NCBI GenBank assembly: GCA_963682055.1
Contig: OY821743.1
Coordinates: 14,667,566 to 14,731,565 of the forward strand
Direction of reading: 5' to 3'
Origin: Primula veris
Lineage: Eukaryota > Streptophyta > Magnoliopsida > Ericales > Primulaceae
Length of the DNA: 64,000 bases
How positions within the stretch are numbered: position 1 is the stretch's first letter; each line of letters opens with the position of its first letter. Below the pieces are notes generated by a model. It did no database searches. It had not been told where the DNA came from and saw only the letters and a list, made by a program, of their open reading frames with translations. This document shows positions 11,386 to 23,700 of this stretch, piece after piece. Made by a program: the position numbers and the translations under genes.

Positions 11386-11713
11386 TTATTTTGACTTGTT
11401 TTTTTTTTGTTTTTTTTTTTGAATTTTAGAATTTTTTTGAATTTTTTATTTTTTATTTTATTTTATTTTTTTTCGAGTTTTTAATTATTATTATTATTAT
11501 TTATTATTTATTTTTTTGAATTATTATTTTTTTAAAAAAAAATAGATTTTTGCCGGAGATGATGTCGGTTTTTGCGATAGATATATATAAAGAGATAAAT
11601 TTTATAAATATAATATAGAGATATATTATGAGTAGAGAGAGAAAACATAGTTTTTATAATTGATATATTAGTTGTATGTTTTGATAATATGTTTTGTTAA
11701 ATTGTATGTTTTG

Positions 11714-13035
11714 GGAATTGTCACAGCTTCCTATCAAGTCCAAATCTTCTACATCATTTCTCTACCCTGTTTCGTGCCCCCTTACTTATTTTATTCAAAA
11801 AAAAATCTAAAAAACTTGAAAAAAATTGTACAATTACTATAATATATGTATCAATACATTCCAATAATTATTTTTAAAAGAAAATCCACACAAAATTTAT
11901 TTTGGAATAAATGTATAAATTAGTGTAAATTAAATATTGAATATTAAAAAAAAATGTCTAAAATAGTATTATATTCAAATGTTTTAAAATTTGAATACAA
12001 TATAATATAAAAGTTTATAAAGTTGCGGTATAAGTTGAAAAAATTTAAAATTTGAGTGAAAATAAGAAAGGGAGCATGAAATGAGCTAAAAAATAGGGAT
12101 AGAAGATTTGGACTTCTTACTCATGTGATATGTGATATCATGAGTATTCTAAATATCGGCTTTGTTTTGTTTCTTGAAAATAATAAAGAAGTTAAAGAAA
12201 CATATTTCCTATAAAATAAAAGTGCACATGTTAAAAAGAGAAAATATATAATAATAAATAAATAAAAAGCAAAATGGACTAGCTAATTCATTGGTGAGTT
12301 ACTATTCAAGTCGATGAAATGGGTTACAGATGTTTTGAAACGTACAACACAAACTGCGCATAGAAATTTTTAAAAACCAGGTTAATCATATCGAACAAGG
12401 AAATATTCATCAAACAAAGAAATATTGTTAATATTTTATCTTGCGATAAACTATCTACATAAACAGAGTACTAAATTAGGACTGGGCACAGTTAACATTT
12501 TTGACCTGGATAGCAAAAAGTTTCGGTCCGGCCCTGCGTCCATGCTACTGTCCATTCTCACTTCATCTGTGCATATTCTAACCTATTCTATTCACACACA
12601 AAAAACTAACTTATTCATCATAACGATTTTAATTATGGATTTTACGTAGGAGTGTTGATTATTATTAAAAATTAATAAAATTTTATACTTTTGGGGTTTG
12701 AAGACAACTTTTATATAGCTTATGAATGAAATCAAAATAAATTTGAAGTATTATAAATTTTTAAGAAATTTTAATATAAGTGGTATTTTAATTATGTATA
12801 TAATATCATATTGTTCTTCTAAACAAATAAAAAATTTATAATATTTTTTTATATTTCAAAAAATTTTGTGGTTTAGATGATCTGTTGAACATATAAAATG
12901 ATAAATTGAACATGTATATTATATGATCTGTGAGAGTATTTGTTATATAAAATTGAAATAAAGGGATCATGATTGATCACTTTAGAGTTTAGATGACGAG
13001 CTTTTAGAAGTAAGTTCCTATACTTTTAAAAGTTA
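11714..13035. other. Intergenic AT-rich sequence
   Basis: No gene or repeat family recognised. Confidence 0.45.
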
Positions 13036-14075
13036 CTAGTAAATAGACCCGTGCAAGGCACGAGGTTATTATATTATTAATATGATTACTATGTTAAATT
13101 TAAGTTAAGAACTTCACAATTTTCATTTAATTTTGCTTAAAAATTTATTTTAGGTGTTTATTTTGGTTTGAAGAAAGGAACAATCGATTACCGATTAAAT
13201 AATGTACAAAAATAAATATCTTACAGTTATATGACACTACTCAATTTTCTCACATTGCCTTAAAGAAATGTACTTTATAAAAATGTAATAATTATCATAA
13301 TTTTGGTATGTACTTACATTAATTTTAATTTAAGTTCTAAAAGTCTTACACTACTATTTATTTATTTGACCGTAATGACCTTTTTATTTTATTTTTAAGA
13401 GATGGCTATTTCAATATGTGATTATATAAAGATAAAATATCAGAATAATATTGAAAATCGTATTCGTAAAGTGTAAAACTTATAAAATCAATAAGAATCA
13501 GACACCGGAATGAATAGTAGTTTATACATTACAAAGTCAGCTTAACATGTCAGGAAAATACGGAATAGAGAGTGTACTAAGATGATAAATTAACAATTTT
13601 ATATGTCATAATCATGAGAACGTTAACATGGCCGAGTTTCGAACCTGACTGTTGAAAACTCGCAAATAACCTATGCACGGGTGATGTGCCACTACGCCAT
13701 GCTCAAACATGTTAGTTATCTCAATAAAACATATACATATAAAACGTAAAAATTCAGACTATTGTTAAAAGAACATGTTAGTAAGTCTAGCCGTGTTGGA
13801 GTAAGTATGAAATAAAAACAAGACAATGAAAATTAAACATCATATTAGTTTTAACTAATTTTAAGAAAAATGATACAAGAGTTGTTTATTTATTGAAATA
13901 CTTCCTAGCATGTAGCCGTACTTTGTTGCTGGTTTTCTGAACTTTGATTATCATAGAAGTAAGTAAAACTATAAATATCAAGTGAAACAATATATTTTAA
14001 TATAGGGCCTACTTTTGTAATTTATATTAGTCCAACAACTTAAGAGAGATAAAAGAGAAGCTCACTATATTGGAA
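13036..14075 (-). mobile_element. Helitron-like non-autonomous element, family A copy 1
   Basis: Read on the minus strand, the end is a hairpin CGTGCCTTGCACG, then 11 bases, then CTAGT: the layout of a Helitron 3' terminus inserted before a T. The body matches a second copy at 15401-16295 almost throughout. The shared sequence stops near 14075, where I could not identify a clear TC end. No Rep/helicase coding is present. This copy contains a SINE-like insert that copy 2 lacks. Confidence 0.6.
13630..13705 (-). mobile_element. tRNA-derived SINE head nested in the Helitron-like element
   Basis: On the minus strand an A-box-like GGCGTAGTGGCAC is followed about 45 bases later by a B-box-like GGTTCGAAACTC, the internal RNA polymerase III promoter arrangement of tRNA-derived SINEs. 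The sister element at 15401 lacks the segment, so it is an insertion. There is no cloverleaf good enough for a tRNA gene. Confidence 0.5.
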
Positions 14076-14163
14076 CATATTAAATTTGAGACTATGTGTA
14101 CTAGATAAATGAAATAGAAAACAATAAGATGTGGACTGTTATTATAATTACGCTGAAAATGAT

Positions 14164-14386
14164 TGATGAAGAGGTGTCTGCTAACCAGGGGAAGCTAAGT
14201 GGGGACGATCGGGTGCCACGGCCCCCCCATAATTTTAGAAATCTCAAGTGACGCAATTTTTTTTTAGTACAATTTCTTTTTAGGTGTAGATTTGGCACCC
14301 CTATAAAAATATGTTACTTGTATATATATTTATAGCTATATTTTGGCACCCCATTTACACATCCTGGCTTCGCCCATGCTGCTAAC
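14164..14386. mobile_element. Short MITE-like remnant with imperfect terminal inverted repeats
   Basis: The left end (CAGGGGAAGCTAAG...GGGTGCCA) resembles the reverse complement of the right end (TGGCACCCC...CTGGCTTCGCCCATG). The AT-rich centre is about 110 bp. A short minus-strand open frame overlaps it but has no recognisable domain. Confidence 0.35.
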
Positions 14387-15083
14387 CCTATTTTTTACAA
14401 GAAAAACACACACATTCTGTGTACAGTGTGTGTTGGCTTTGTATTGGAAAATTTCCTTATATAATCTTCTTTTATATAGCCATCACATATATTAAATTTA
14501 ATTAGCAATTTTTTTTTGTATCTGGTACTAAATGTATTTCTACTCGAATCAATCACCTGTCCTCAACCTTCGTCTTTCGATATCGTCAACCGTCATCCTT
14601 CGATATCAAACAACTTTAGATCCAAGTGTTGAATGAGTAGCCTGCAAGTACAAACATTTTTCTGTTCACTCTCTATTCTTACTTTTACAAGTAAGACTAA
14701 TAGAATTCCCTAAGGCTTTCTGGGAGTGAAATTCATTTCAAAGTTTTCTTTTTGTTTCTACATTTCATATTTCTTTTGAGTTCCTTCTCTCATCTTTTTA
14801 CAATTTTTTTGATATTAGTTTCTTAACTGTCATACTTTTCTGTGTTTGGAAAGTACCATACAATTTAATACCTTTAGTTTATAGTATTTGTCAATCTGAT
14901 TACTTTAATTTTTAGTTTACTATTGTTCAAGTCACTCAAAAGTATTCCACCACTAAACCAGGAGATGCATGAGACATAAAAAATGTTATAATTAAAAGTA
15001 ATGATTATGGAATAGATGAGGCTTTTTATTAAGGTCGTTTGATATCTTTCTCTTTCTATTTCTCTCTCTATATATATATATAT

Positions 15084-15382
15084 TAATCGTGCCCCTCTCT
15101 GCTTGTGCGACGCGTAACGCAATAAAAATATAAAAAATACGTATAATTATGATAAAATTAAATATGCGGATAATACAAAAAAAAACATATTTTAAGATTT
15201 AAAATAATTTTTGTTTGTTAAAGAGGGATAAATATATAATTTTATTAGTTTTTACTTTTTATATTTTTATGTGAGTATGGTATTATTATAATTAATATAA
15301 ATGTGTATGAGTATTTTTTTTTTTAAAATTGCTAAATTGGTCAGTCTCATTTGTCTTGAGTTGACTTATTATAATAGAATGA
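15084..15382 (-). mobile_element. Helitron-like element, family B (about 300 bp)
   Basis: It shares its body with copies at 27604, 46322 and 46602: GCGACGCGTAACGCAATAAA near one end, then ATTATTATAATTAATATAAA, and TTATTATAATAGAATGA at the other. On the minus strand the element begins TCATTCTATTATAATAA, a Helitron-like TC start. This copy has lost its CTAGT end in a TA-rich stretch. Confidence 0.6.
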
Positions 15383-15400
15383 TATATATTTTATATATAA

Positions 15401-16295
15401 CTAGTAAATAGCTCGTGCAAGGCACGAAGTTATTATATTATTAATATGATTATTATGTTAAATTTAAGTTAAAAACTTAGCAATTTCCATTTGATTTCGC
15501 TTAAACATTTATTTTAGGTGTCTATTTTGGTTTGAATAAAGGAACAATCGATTACCGATTGAATAATGTACAAAAATAATATCTTATGACACTACTCAAT
15601 TTTCTCACATTGACTTGAAGAAATATACCTTATAAAAATGTAATAATTATCATAATTTTAGTATGTACTTACATTAATTTAAGTTGTTAAAATATTACAC
15701 TACTATTTATTTATTTGACCGTAATGAATTTTCTATTTTATTTTCTAGAGATGGCTATTTCAATATGTGATTACAAAGATAAAATATTAGAATAATATTT
15801 GAAATCGTATTCTAAAGTGTAAAACTTCTTAAAATCAATAAGAACTAGAAATCGGAATGAAGAGTGGTTTATCAATTACAAAGTCAGCTTAACATGTCGG
15901 GAAAATGCGGAATAGAGAGTTTACTAAGATGGTGAATTAACAAATTAATATGTCGTAATCATGAGAAAATTAATTTATTAATTTCGGACTATTGTTAAAA
16001 GAACATGTCAGTAAGGCTTGCCGTGTTGGAGTACATATGAAATAAAAACAAGACAATGAACAATAAACATTATATTAGTTTTAACTAATTTTAAGAAAAA
16101 TGATACAAGATTTGTTTATTTTTGAAATAGTATGTAGTTGTACTTTGTTGTTGGTTTTCTGAACTTTGATCATCATGAAGTAAGTAAAAGTATAAAGATA
16201 AAGTGAAACAATATATTTTAATATAGGGCCTACTTTTGTAATTTATATTAGTCCAACAAATTAAAATGGGATAAAGAGAGAAGCCCACTATGTTG
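15401..16295 (-). mobile_element. Helitron-like element, family A copy 2
   Basis: It begins CTAGTAAATAG with the same GTGCAAGGCAC hairpin as copy 1, in the same orientation 2.4 kb downstream, and is separated from a family B element by only about 18 TA-rich bases. It lacks the SINE insert of copy 1 and therefore shows the empty site. Confidence 0.6.
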
Positions 16296-16800
16296 CATGA
16301 CTTATTTTTGATAATTAAAAACAACAACTTATTTTCAAATAGAAGAAATTATTTTCAATTAGAGAAAATTATTTTCAAAAGAATGACCTTTATCAATAAA
16401 AAAAACTTATTTTTAACAAAAGATGCTCACTTTCAAAATAGCCACTTGTTTTTTAAAAAAGATGACTTTTATTCCGAAAATATTTCTTATTTCAATAAAA
16501 GTGACGTAATTTTTTTTTTAAAAAAAGGCTTATATCAATACAAAATAACTTCAAAAAGGGTGATTTGTTTTTAGAAAAATTATATTTAAAAAACAAATAT
16601 GGCCTTTTTTTCTTCTTCATTTTGTTGGATTCGAATATTTTTTTTTTGTTTGTTATTGAAAGTTTCTTCCTTTTATTATACCAAAGATATGGCAAATCTT
16701 ACCTATTCTTCAAACAGTCCGGAAAACTTAGGGGGTGTTGACGCTTATGCAGAATTTTTCAGGTCTTGTGAAAAAAATAACTGTTTTTTCATCTTATAAC
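16296..16800 (+). repeat. Degenerate short repeats, A/T-rich
   Basis: Irregular 20-28 bp units with a TTATTTTCAAAA-like core, repeated at least six times up to about 16450 and echoed to 16800. Open frames on both strands reflect the low complexity and show no domain. Confidence 0.45.
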
Positions 16801-17721
16801 GACTCTTTGTATAAAATAACTTATTTTCAAATACGGTTTTTTCAAAATGCAGGTATTTTTTTTTAAAAGATGCAATAAGATTATTGTCGGCGAATAAAAT
16901 GTAACTTTTTTTGTCCTAACAAAAAAAATCATCTTATTAGCTAGAAGGCATAGTCAGAATATGATTTTATTCGATTTTTAAAGTGTGTTAGTTATATTCA
17001 AAATCGATATTGTAATGTTTTGTTTTGTTGTAAGATACTCCATGTATATTTTATTAACAATACATCCTTTTAAAGATTTTTTAATAAGTCAGTTTTGACT
17101 TGTATACCAAACATTACACAAAACTTATGAAAATTAAAAAATACTTGTTCACCAAATGTATGTGAAGTATTTTTTTAAAAGTCACTTTTATAATAGCACT
17201 TTTCCATAAACACCGTATTTCCAACCGCGTCAAAACACCCATACATCCTATTTTTAAGTCACTTTTATAACAATTTATAAAAACTCCACTTATACAAAAA
17301 AAGTATTTTGTTTGCAAACGCCCCTCGATTTGGTGTTCATTCGTACAATCAATAAAACCAAAGCTAATAGGAATAAGGTAAAATCATGGTTTTATTAAAA
17401 GTAAACTCAAGCCAATCTAATTATGCATTTGAATAATCATGAGCTAACAAAAGTTGACATTTCTAAAACTATACATACAAACATAATTTAACTAAAGATT
17501 AATTAATAAAACATATGATGAAATTGAAAGCACTCAGATCTACATCTCCAAGATTCAACCTTGTTGTCTTTTCCTTTTACTACTTTAATTTAGTCCCAAA
17601 TCTTAACTACTACTACTACTACTACTAATATTATTTTCTCTCTCTCTCTTTTTCTCATTCAAGTTTACATAAATTTATTAATCTTCAAAAATAAAATAAA
17701 ATAAAATAACTTAACACAGAG
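16801..17721 (+). other. Upstream region of the EF-hand gene
   Basis: Non-coding. Near 17160-17290 are AAGTCACTTTTATAA-type phrases found twice. A (CTA)n microsatellite (17607-17628) and a pyrimidine-rich CT tract (17636-17656) lie within 120 bp of the start codon, typical of a plant 5' leader. No TATA box can be assigned with confidence. Confidence 0.5.
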
Positions 17722-20700
17722 ATGGGGAAGGGTTCAGTGATTCTATACATAGCTATAACAGCTCTTCTCCTCTTTCTCATCTCTCAAAACTCCACAAACA
17801 AACCCTCTAATCACCGTCACCGCCGATTAAAACTCCGGTCAAATTTCACTTTTCCGGTTAAAAACAAGCATCATGAGCCGATACCCTTTGACCCTTTAGT
17901 AGCCGATATCGAGAGGAAGAGAGAGGACAAGCAGTGGGAGAAGGAGTACTTTGAGCATGCTCATAAGGAGGTTTTGCATGCGGATGATGCTCAGGCGGCG
18001 GAGGGGCAGCCAGAGTGGGAGGACTTTACAAATGCCGAGGATTATCTTAATGATGAGGAGAAGTTCAATGTCACTAATAGGTTTGTGTTTTGTTTTGTTT
18101 TCAATGTTGTTGTTAGTACATTGTTTTTATGATCATTAGTTTTTAATCTGGAGGAGCTAGAAATCGAACCCCGGTGTTGCTTAGCATTGGCTTGTTTGTT
18201 TGGAGCTTTTTAGGAAAAGCCATAGCTTTTGTTTAAAATAATAAACTAGTGAATTGTTAGGTTGAAGCTCTTAGCTCTTCTGTGTTTGAATTCTAGACTC
18301 TGTTTGGCTAACCAGCTTAAAAAGATGAGCTTTCTGGCTTTTATGGGAAAAGGCTAGAAGCTTAAACTGGGTGATCTTAGATTCTTTGAATAAAGATGTA
18401 AAAGATTACGCTTCCTTGTTATAAAACAAGCACCATGAGCTGATACCCTCTGACCCTTTAGTCGCCCATATCGAGAGGAAGAGAGATGACAAGCAGTGGG
18501 AGAGAGGCTACTTTGAGCATGCCCATAAAGAGGTCTTGCTTGGGGATGATGCTCAAGCGGCGGAGGGGCAGCTGGAGTGGGAGGACTTTGCGAATGCCGA
18601 GGATTATCTTAATGATGAGGAGAAGTTCAATGTCACTAATAGGTTTGTGTTTGTTTGTTTTGTTTTAATGTTGTTGTTGCATTGTCTTTGTTTTGTTTTT
18701 ATGATAAAACTAGTGTTCTAGAAATCGAATATTGGTGGTGATGTGAGTGGCGTATACTTAGGTCGTTAGGCATCCACTTTTCTTAACATTGGTTTGTTTG
18801 GCTAACCATCTTAAAAATATAAACTTTCTGGCTTTTATGGAAAAAAAGTTAGAACTTTGAACTGGGTGATCCTAAAGTAATGATGAGGAGAAGTTCAATG
18901 TCATTAATAGGTTTGTGTTTTTAGTTTTTAATGTTGTTAGTGCATTGTTTTTGTTTTGTTTTTATGGTAATTAGTGTTCTAGAAATCGAACATTGGTGGT
19001 GAGGTGAGCGGCGTACACTAAGGTCGTTAGGTGTCCACTTTGCTTGACATTAGTTTGTTTGTTTGTTTGGAGATTTTTAGTAAAAGCCATAGCCTTTGTT
19101 TAAATTAACAGTGGATTGTTAGGTTGGAGCTCTTAAGCTCTTTGCTTGAATTATAGAATTAGACCGTGTTTAGCTAACCAGCTTAAAAATATGAGCTTTC
19201 TGGCTTTATGTGAAAAAGCTAAAAGCTTAAACTGGTGATCCTAGATTCTTTTGAATAAAGTTGTAAAATATTATGCTTCCTTGTTATAAAACAAGCACCA
19301 TGAGCCGATACCCTTTGACCCTTTGGTTGCCGATATCGAGAGAAAGAGAGAGGACAAGCAGTGGGAGAGAGAGTACTTTGAGCATGCACATAAGGAGGTT
19401 CTGCATGGGGATGACGTGGCACAAACGAAAGGGGCGGAGGGGCAGCCCGAGCGGGAGGACTTTGCTAATGCCGAGGATTATCTTAATGCTGAGAAGAAGT
19501 TCAATGTCACTAATAGGTTTGTGTTTTGTTTTGTTTGTAATGCTGTGATTACATTGTTTTTTTTTTTTTTTTTATGATAACTAATTTGTTTGTTTGGAGA
19601 ATTTTAAGAAAAGCCATAGCTTTTGTTTAAAATACTTAATAAAGTAGTGGATTGTTAGGATGAAGCTCTTATGCTCTTCTTTGCTTGCTTGAATTCTAGA
19701 CCCTGTTTGACTAACCAGCTTAAAAAGATGAGCTTTCTGGCTTTTATAGGAAAAAAGTTAGAAGCTTGAACTGGGTGATCCTAAATTCTTTAAAAAAAAC
19801 CCTACAATGACCGCCATCACCACCCAAACTCGGTCACTTTTGCCGGTTAGAAATTAAAAGCTGATACCCTTGGACCCTTTAATCGCCGATATCGAGAGGA
19901 AGAGAGAGGACAAGCAGTGGGAGAGAGAGTACTTTGAGCATGCTCATAAGGAAGTCCTGCATGGGGATGACTTGGCAGCGGAGGGGAAGCCCGAGTGGGA
20001 GGACTTTGTGAATGCCGTGGATTACCTTAATGATGAGGAGAAGTTCAATGTATTGTCACTAATAGGTTTGTGTTTTGTTTTGTTTTGTTTTTGTTTTTGT
20101 TGTTGTTGTTATTGCATAAGTTCGATGTCACCAATAGGTTTGTGCTTGTTTTTAATGTTGTTGCATTTTTTTTTTATGATAATTAGTTTTCACTCTTGAA
20201 GAGCTAGAAATCGAACCCCGGTGATACCTTTTGGTTTAGAGCTAAGATGGTATCTATTTCTGGTTTTCTGGCACTGAAAAGATATAATCTTTAGCTGGAT
20301 AAACCCAGCTTTTAAGCTCAAGTTCTATGCTTTTTGGCTTTAAAGCTAGATAGTCTTTGGTTTCTGGTTTATCACCCCGGGGTATACTGAGGTCGTTGGA
20401 CGTCCCACTTTGCTTATCATTGGTTTGTTTGATTAGAGCTTTTTAAGATAACGTAAATCATCATAGATTTGTGTTTATTTTTAATGTTGTGTACATCGTT
20501 TTTGTTTTGTTTTTTATGATAATTAGTGTTCACTCTTGAGGAGCTAGAAATTAAACCCCGGTGGTGAGCGGGTATACTGAAGTCATTCGACGTCCCACTT
20601 TGCATGGCATTGGTTTGTTTGCTTGGAGCTTTCTAGGAAAAACCATAGTTTTTATTTAAAATAATAGCAGATTGTTAGGTTTTTGTTTATTTTTAATGTT

Positions 20701-23700
20701 GTTGCATTGTATTTGTTTAATTTTATGATAATTAGTGTCTAATCTAGAGGAGCTAGAAATCAAACCCTGGTGGCGAGTGGGATATACTAAGGTCTTTAGA
20801 CGTCCACTTTGCTTAACAGTGGTTTTTTTTTTTTGGAGCTTATTAAGGAAAACCATAGCTTTTGTTTAAAATAATAAATTACTGGATTGTTATGTTGAAG
20901 CTCTTAATTAGTTTACCTTGTTTTATTTTATGATAATTAGTGTACAATCTGGGGGTGCTAGGAATCAAGCCGTGGTGGCGAGGTGAGCAAGGTACACTGA
21001 GGTCATTGGACGCCCCACTTTGCTTAAAATTAGTTTGTTTGTTTGGAGCTTATTAGGAAAAGCCATAGCTTTTGTTTAAATAGATAGTGGATTGATAGGG
21101 TATTTATTTCATTTTGATGTTGTTCCAGTGTTTTTGTTTTGTTTTTATGATAATTAGTGTTCAATCTGGAGGAGCTAGAAATCGAACCCCGGTAGTGAGC
21201 GGGGTATACTGAGGTCGTTGGAAGTCCCACTTTGTTTAGTATTAGTTTGTTTGTTTGGAGCTTTTTAGGAAAAGCCATAGCTTTTGTTTACAATAATAGT
21301 GGATTGTTAGCGTGTTTATTTTTAATGTTGTTACATTGTTTTTGTTTAATTTTATGATAATTAGTGTTCAATCTGGAGGAGCTAGAAATCAAACCCCGGT
21401 GGTGAGCGGAGTATACTGAGGTTTTTGGACGTCCCACTTTGCTAGTATTAGTTAGTTTGTTTGGAGCTTTTCAAGAAAAGCAATAGCTTTTGTTTAAAAT
21501 AATAGTGGATTTTTAGGTTGAAGCTCTTAAGCTCTTCTTTGTTTGCTTGAATTCTAGACTTTTTTTGGCTTACCAGCTTAAAAAGATGAACTTTCTGGCT
21601 TTTATGGGAAAAAAGTTAGAACCTTGAACTGGGTGATCTTAGATTCTTTAGATAAAGATAAAAATTCAGCTTTTTTGCTTATGAAAATGAGCTTTTTGGC
21701 CTTCTTTTCCTCATCTCAATATACTCCACCAAAAAACCTTCTAATGACCATTTAATCGCCAATATCGAGAGAAAGAGAGAGGACAAGCAATAGGGGAGAG
21801 AGTACTTTGAACATAGACATAAAGAGGTTTGCATGGGGATGACGTGGTAGCTCAAGCCGCCAAGGGGCAGACGGAGGGGAAGGACTTTACGGATGCCGAG
21901 GGTTTTCTTAATGATGAGCAAAGTTCGATGTCACTAAATAGGTTTGTGCTTTTGTGTACTGTTGTTAAAGGGATTCGTTTGGTTGGAGATTTTTAAGAAA
22001 ATTAATAATTTTTTTAGACTGATAGGTATGTGTTTATGTCCTACTAGATTATAGTTATATTTTGTCTGGTTGCAGCTTTGAAGCTCTGATTTTTTGCCTT
22101 TTGCCCTTAGAGTTAAGGTGGTATCTGGTCTTGTTTTTTCCCCTCTTGAATACATATAATCTTTAAGCTGGATGAACCTATCTTTTTTGAATGTTACTCA
22201 AGGGTTTGTGTTTTTATGTTCTGTTGTTAAAAGGGGTTCATTTGGTTGAAAACTTTTAAGAAAACCATTAACCTTTTTGGACTAGTAGGTCTAGGCTTAT
22301 GTACTGTTGTTATGATATTTTGCTCGTTGCAGCTTTTAAGCTTTGGTTTTTGCTTCTTTTAGAGGTAAGATGGTATCTGGTTCTGTTTTTCCCGCTGAAA
22401 TGATAAACTCTTTACTCTGCTGGATAAACCTAGCTTTTCTTAATGCGACTTGCAGGTTTGTGTTTTTATGTTTTGTTGTTAGTATTGTTTCGTTTGGTTG
22501 GAGTATTTAAATAAAAGTAATAATTTTTTTGGCTGATAGGTTTGTGTTTATAAAGGACGAACCTTGGCGCAACGGTAAAGTTGCTGCCATGTGACTTGGT
22601 GTTCACGGGTTCGAGTCGTGGAAGCATCCTCTTGCGGAAATGCAAGGGAAGGCTGTCTACATTAGGCCAAAGTGGCCGAACCCCTCGCCGGACCCCGCAC
22701 ATAGCGGGAGCTTTAGCACCGGGTTTGCTTTTGTATTTTATATAGGTTTGTGCTTTATGTACAGTTGTTACAATTGCTTGTTTGGTTGCAGCTTTTAAGC
22801 TCAGACTTTTTGCCTTGAGGATTTAGAGGTAAGATGGTACTTGGTTTTGGTTTTATTCCTTGAAAAGATATAATCTTTTAGCTAAATGTTGTTACAAAGG
22901 TTCCTTTGGACTAATTGCCTTTTGGTTTTAGAGCTAAATGGTATCTGGTTCCGCTTTTCCCCCCTTAAAGATATATAATCTTTAAGGTCACTGTAGCGAC
23001 AATGATTCATTCTGTTCATTTGGTTGCAGCTTTCAAGCTCAGATTCTTGGTTTCTGGTTTTGCTTTTTATCTCTTAAAAGACGATCTTTAAGCTGGATGG
23101 AAAGATATACTCTTTAAGCTTACTGTTGTTACAGTGCTTCATTGAATTGCGAAAGAAGCTGAGATTGTTTGCTTGTTGGCTTTAAATCTAGATACTATCT
23201 GGTTTATTTGGTTGCAGACATTAAGCTCAGTTTATTTTTTTTGGTTTTTGGACTTAGAAGTGAGATGATATCTGCCCCCACCCCCACCCCCCACCCCCAA
23301 AAAAAAAACAACAACAAAACAATATAATCTTTAAGCATACTGTTGTTACAATGTTTTGTTTCGTTGCAGCTTTTAAGCTCAGATGTTTTGCCTTAGAGCT
23401 AAGATGGTATCTAATTCTGGTTTCTTTCCTCTGACATGATATAATCTTTAGCTGAATGAATGCAGCTTTCAAGGTCAAATTTTATTCTTTTTGGCTTTAA
23501 AGCTAGATAGTCTCTGGTTCTGGTTTATCACCCTGAAAAGATGTAATCTTTAAGCTGAATGAACCTAACATTTTTCTCATAGAATAAAAAAAATCCAGCT
23601 TAATGGCTAAGGGTTGCAACCAAACAACTCCAAATTATTTATTTACTGTTGTTTAGAGTGGTAGATTGGTTGGAGGCTTGGAGCTTTATTAGAAAAAAGC

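Larger units (their letters stand above)
9337..11713. mobile_element. Putative foldback-like element enclosing a minisatellite block
   Basis: Near the left edge CAAAACATACAATTT (9337-9351) and CAAAACATACAACT (9396-9409) occur. Near the right edge the reverse complements of both words occur (11699-11713 and 11670-11683), in mirrored order. Between them lie an A-rich tandem block and then a T-rich minisatellite. The mirrored ends suggest one unit, but no target duplication was found and the class (MULE, hAT, other) is unknown. The surroundings are low-complexity, so chance cannot be excluded. Confidence 0.35.

Noticed and set aside
14101..14298. Minus-strand frame of 65 codons across a GC-rich patch
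   Set aside because: It follows the inverted ends of a MITE-like remnant; the frame has no family resemblance.
18486..19577. EF-hand exon 1 copies as in-frame cassette exons or alternative first exons
   Set aside because: They lack an in-frame Met, lack the signal peptide, and the nearby AG acceptors enter the wrong phase. Treated as relics with live donors.
22553..22640. Possible tRNA gene
   Set aside because: A and B boxes are those of an Au-type SINE head; the body downstream is SINE and no cloverleaf forms.
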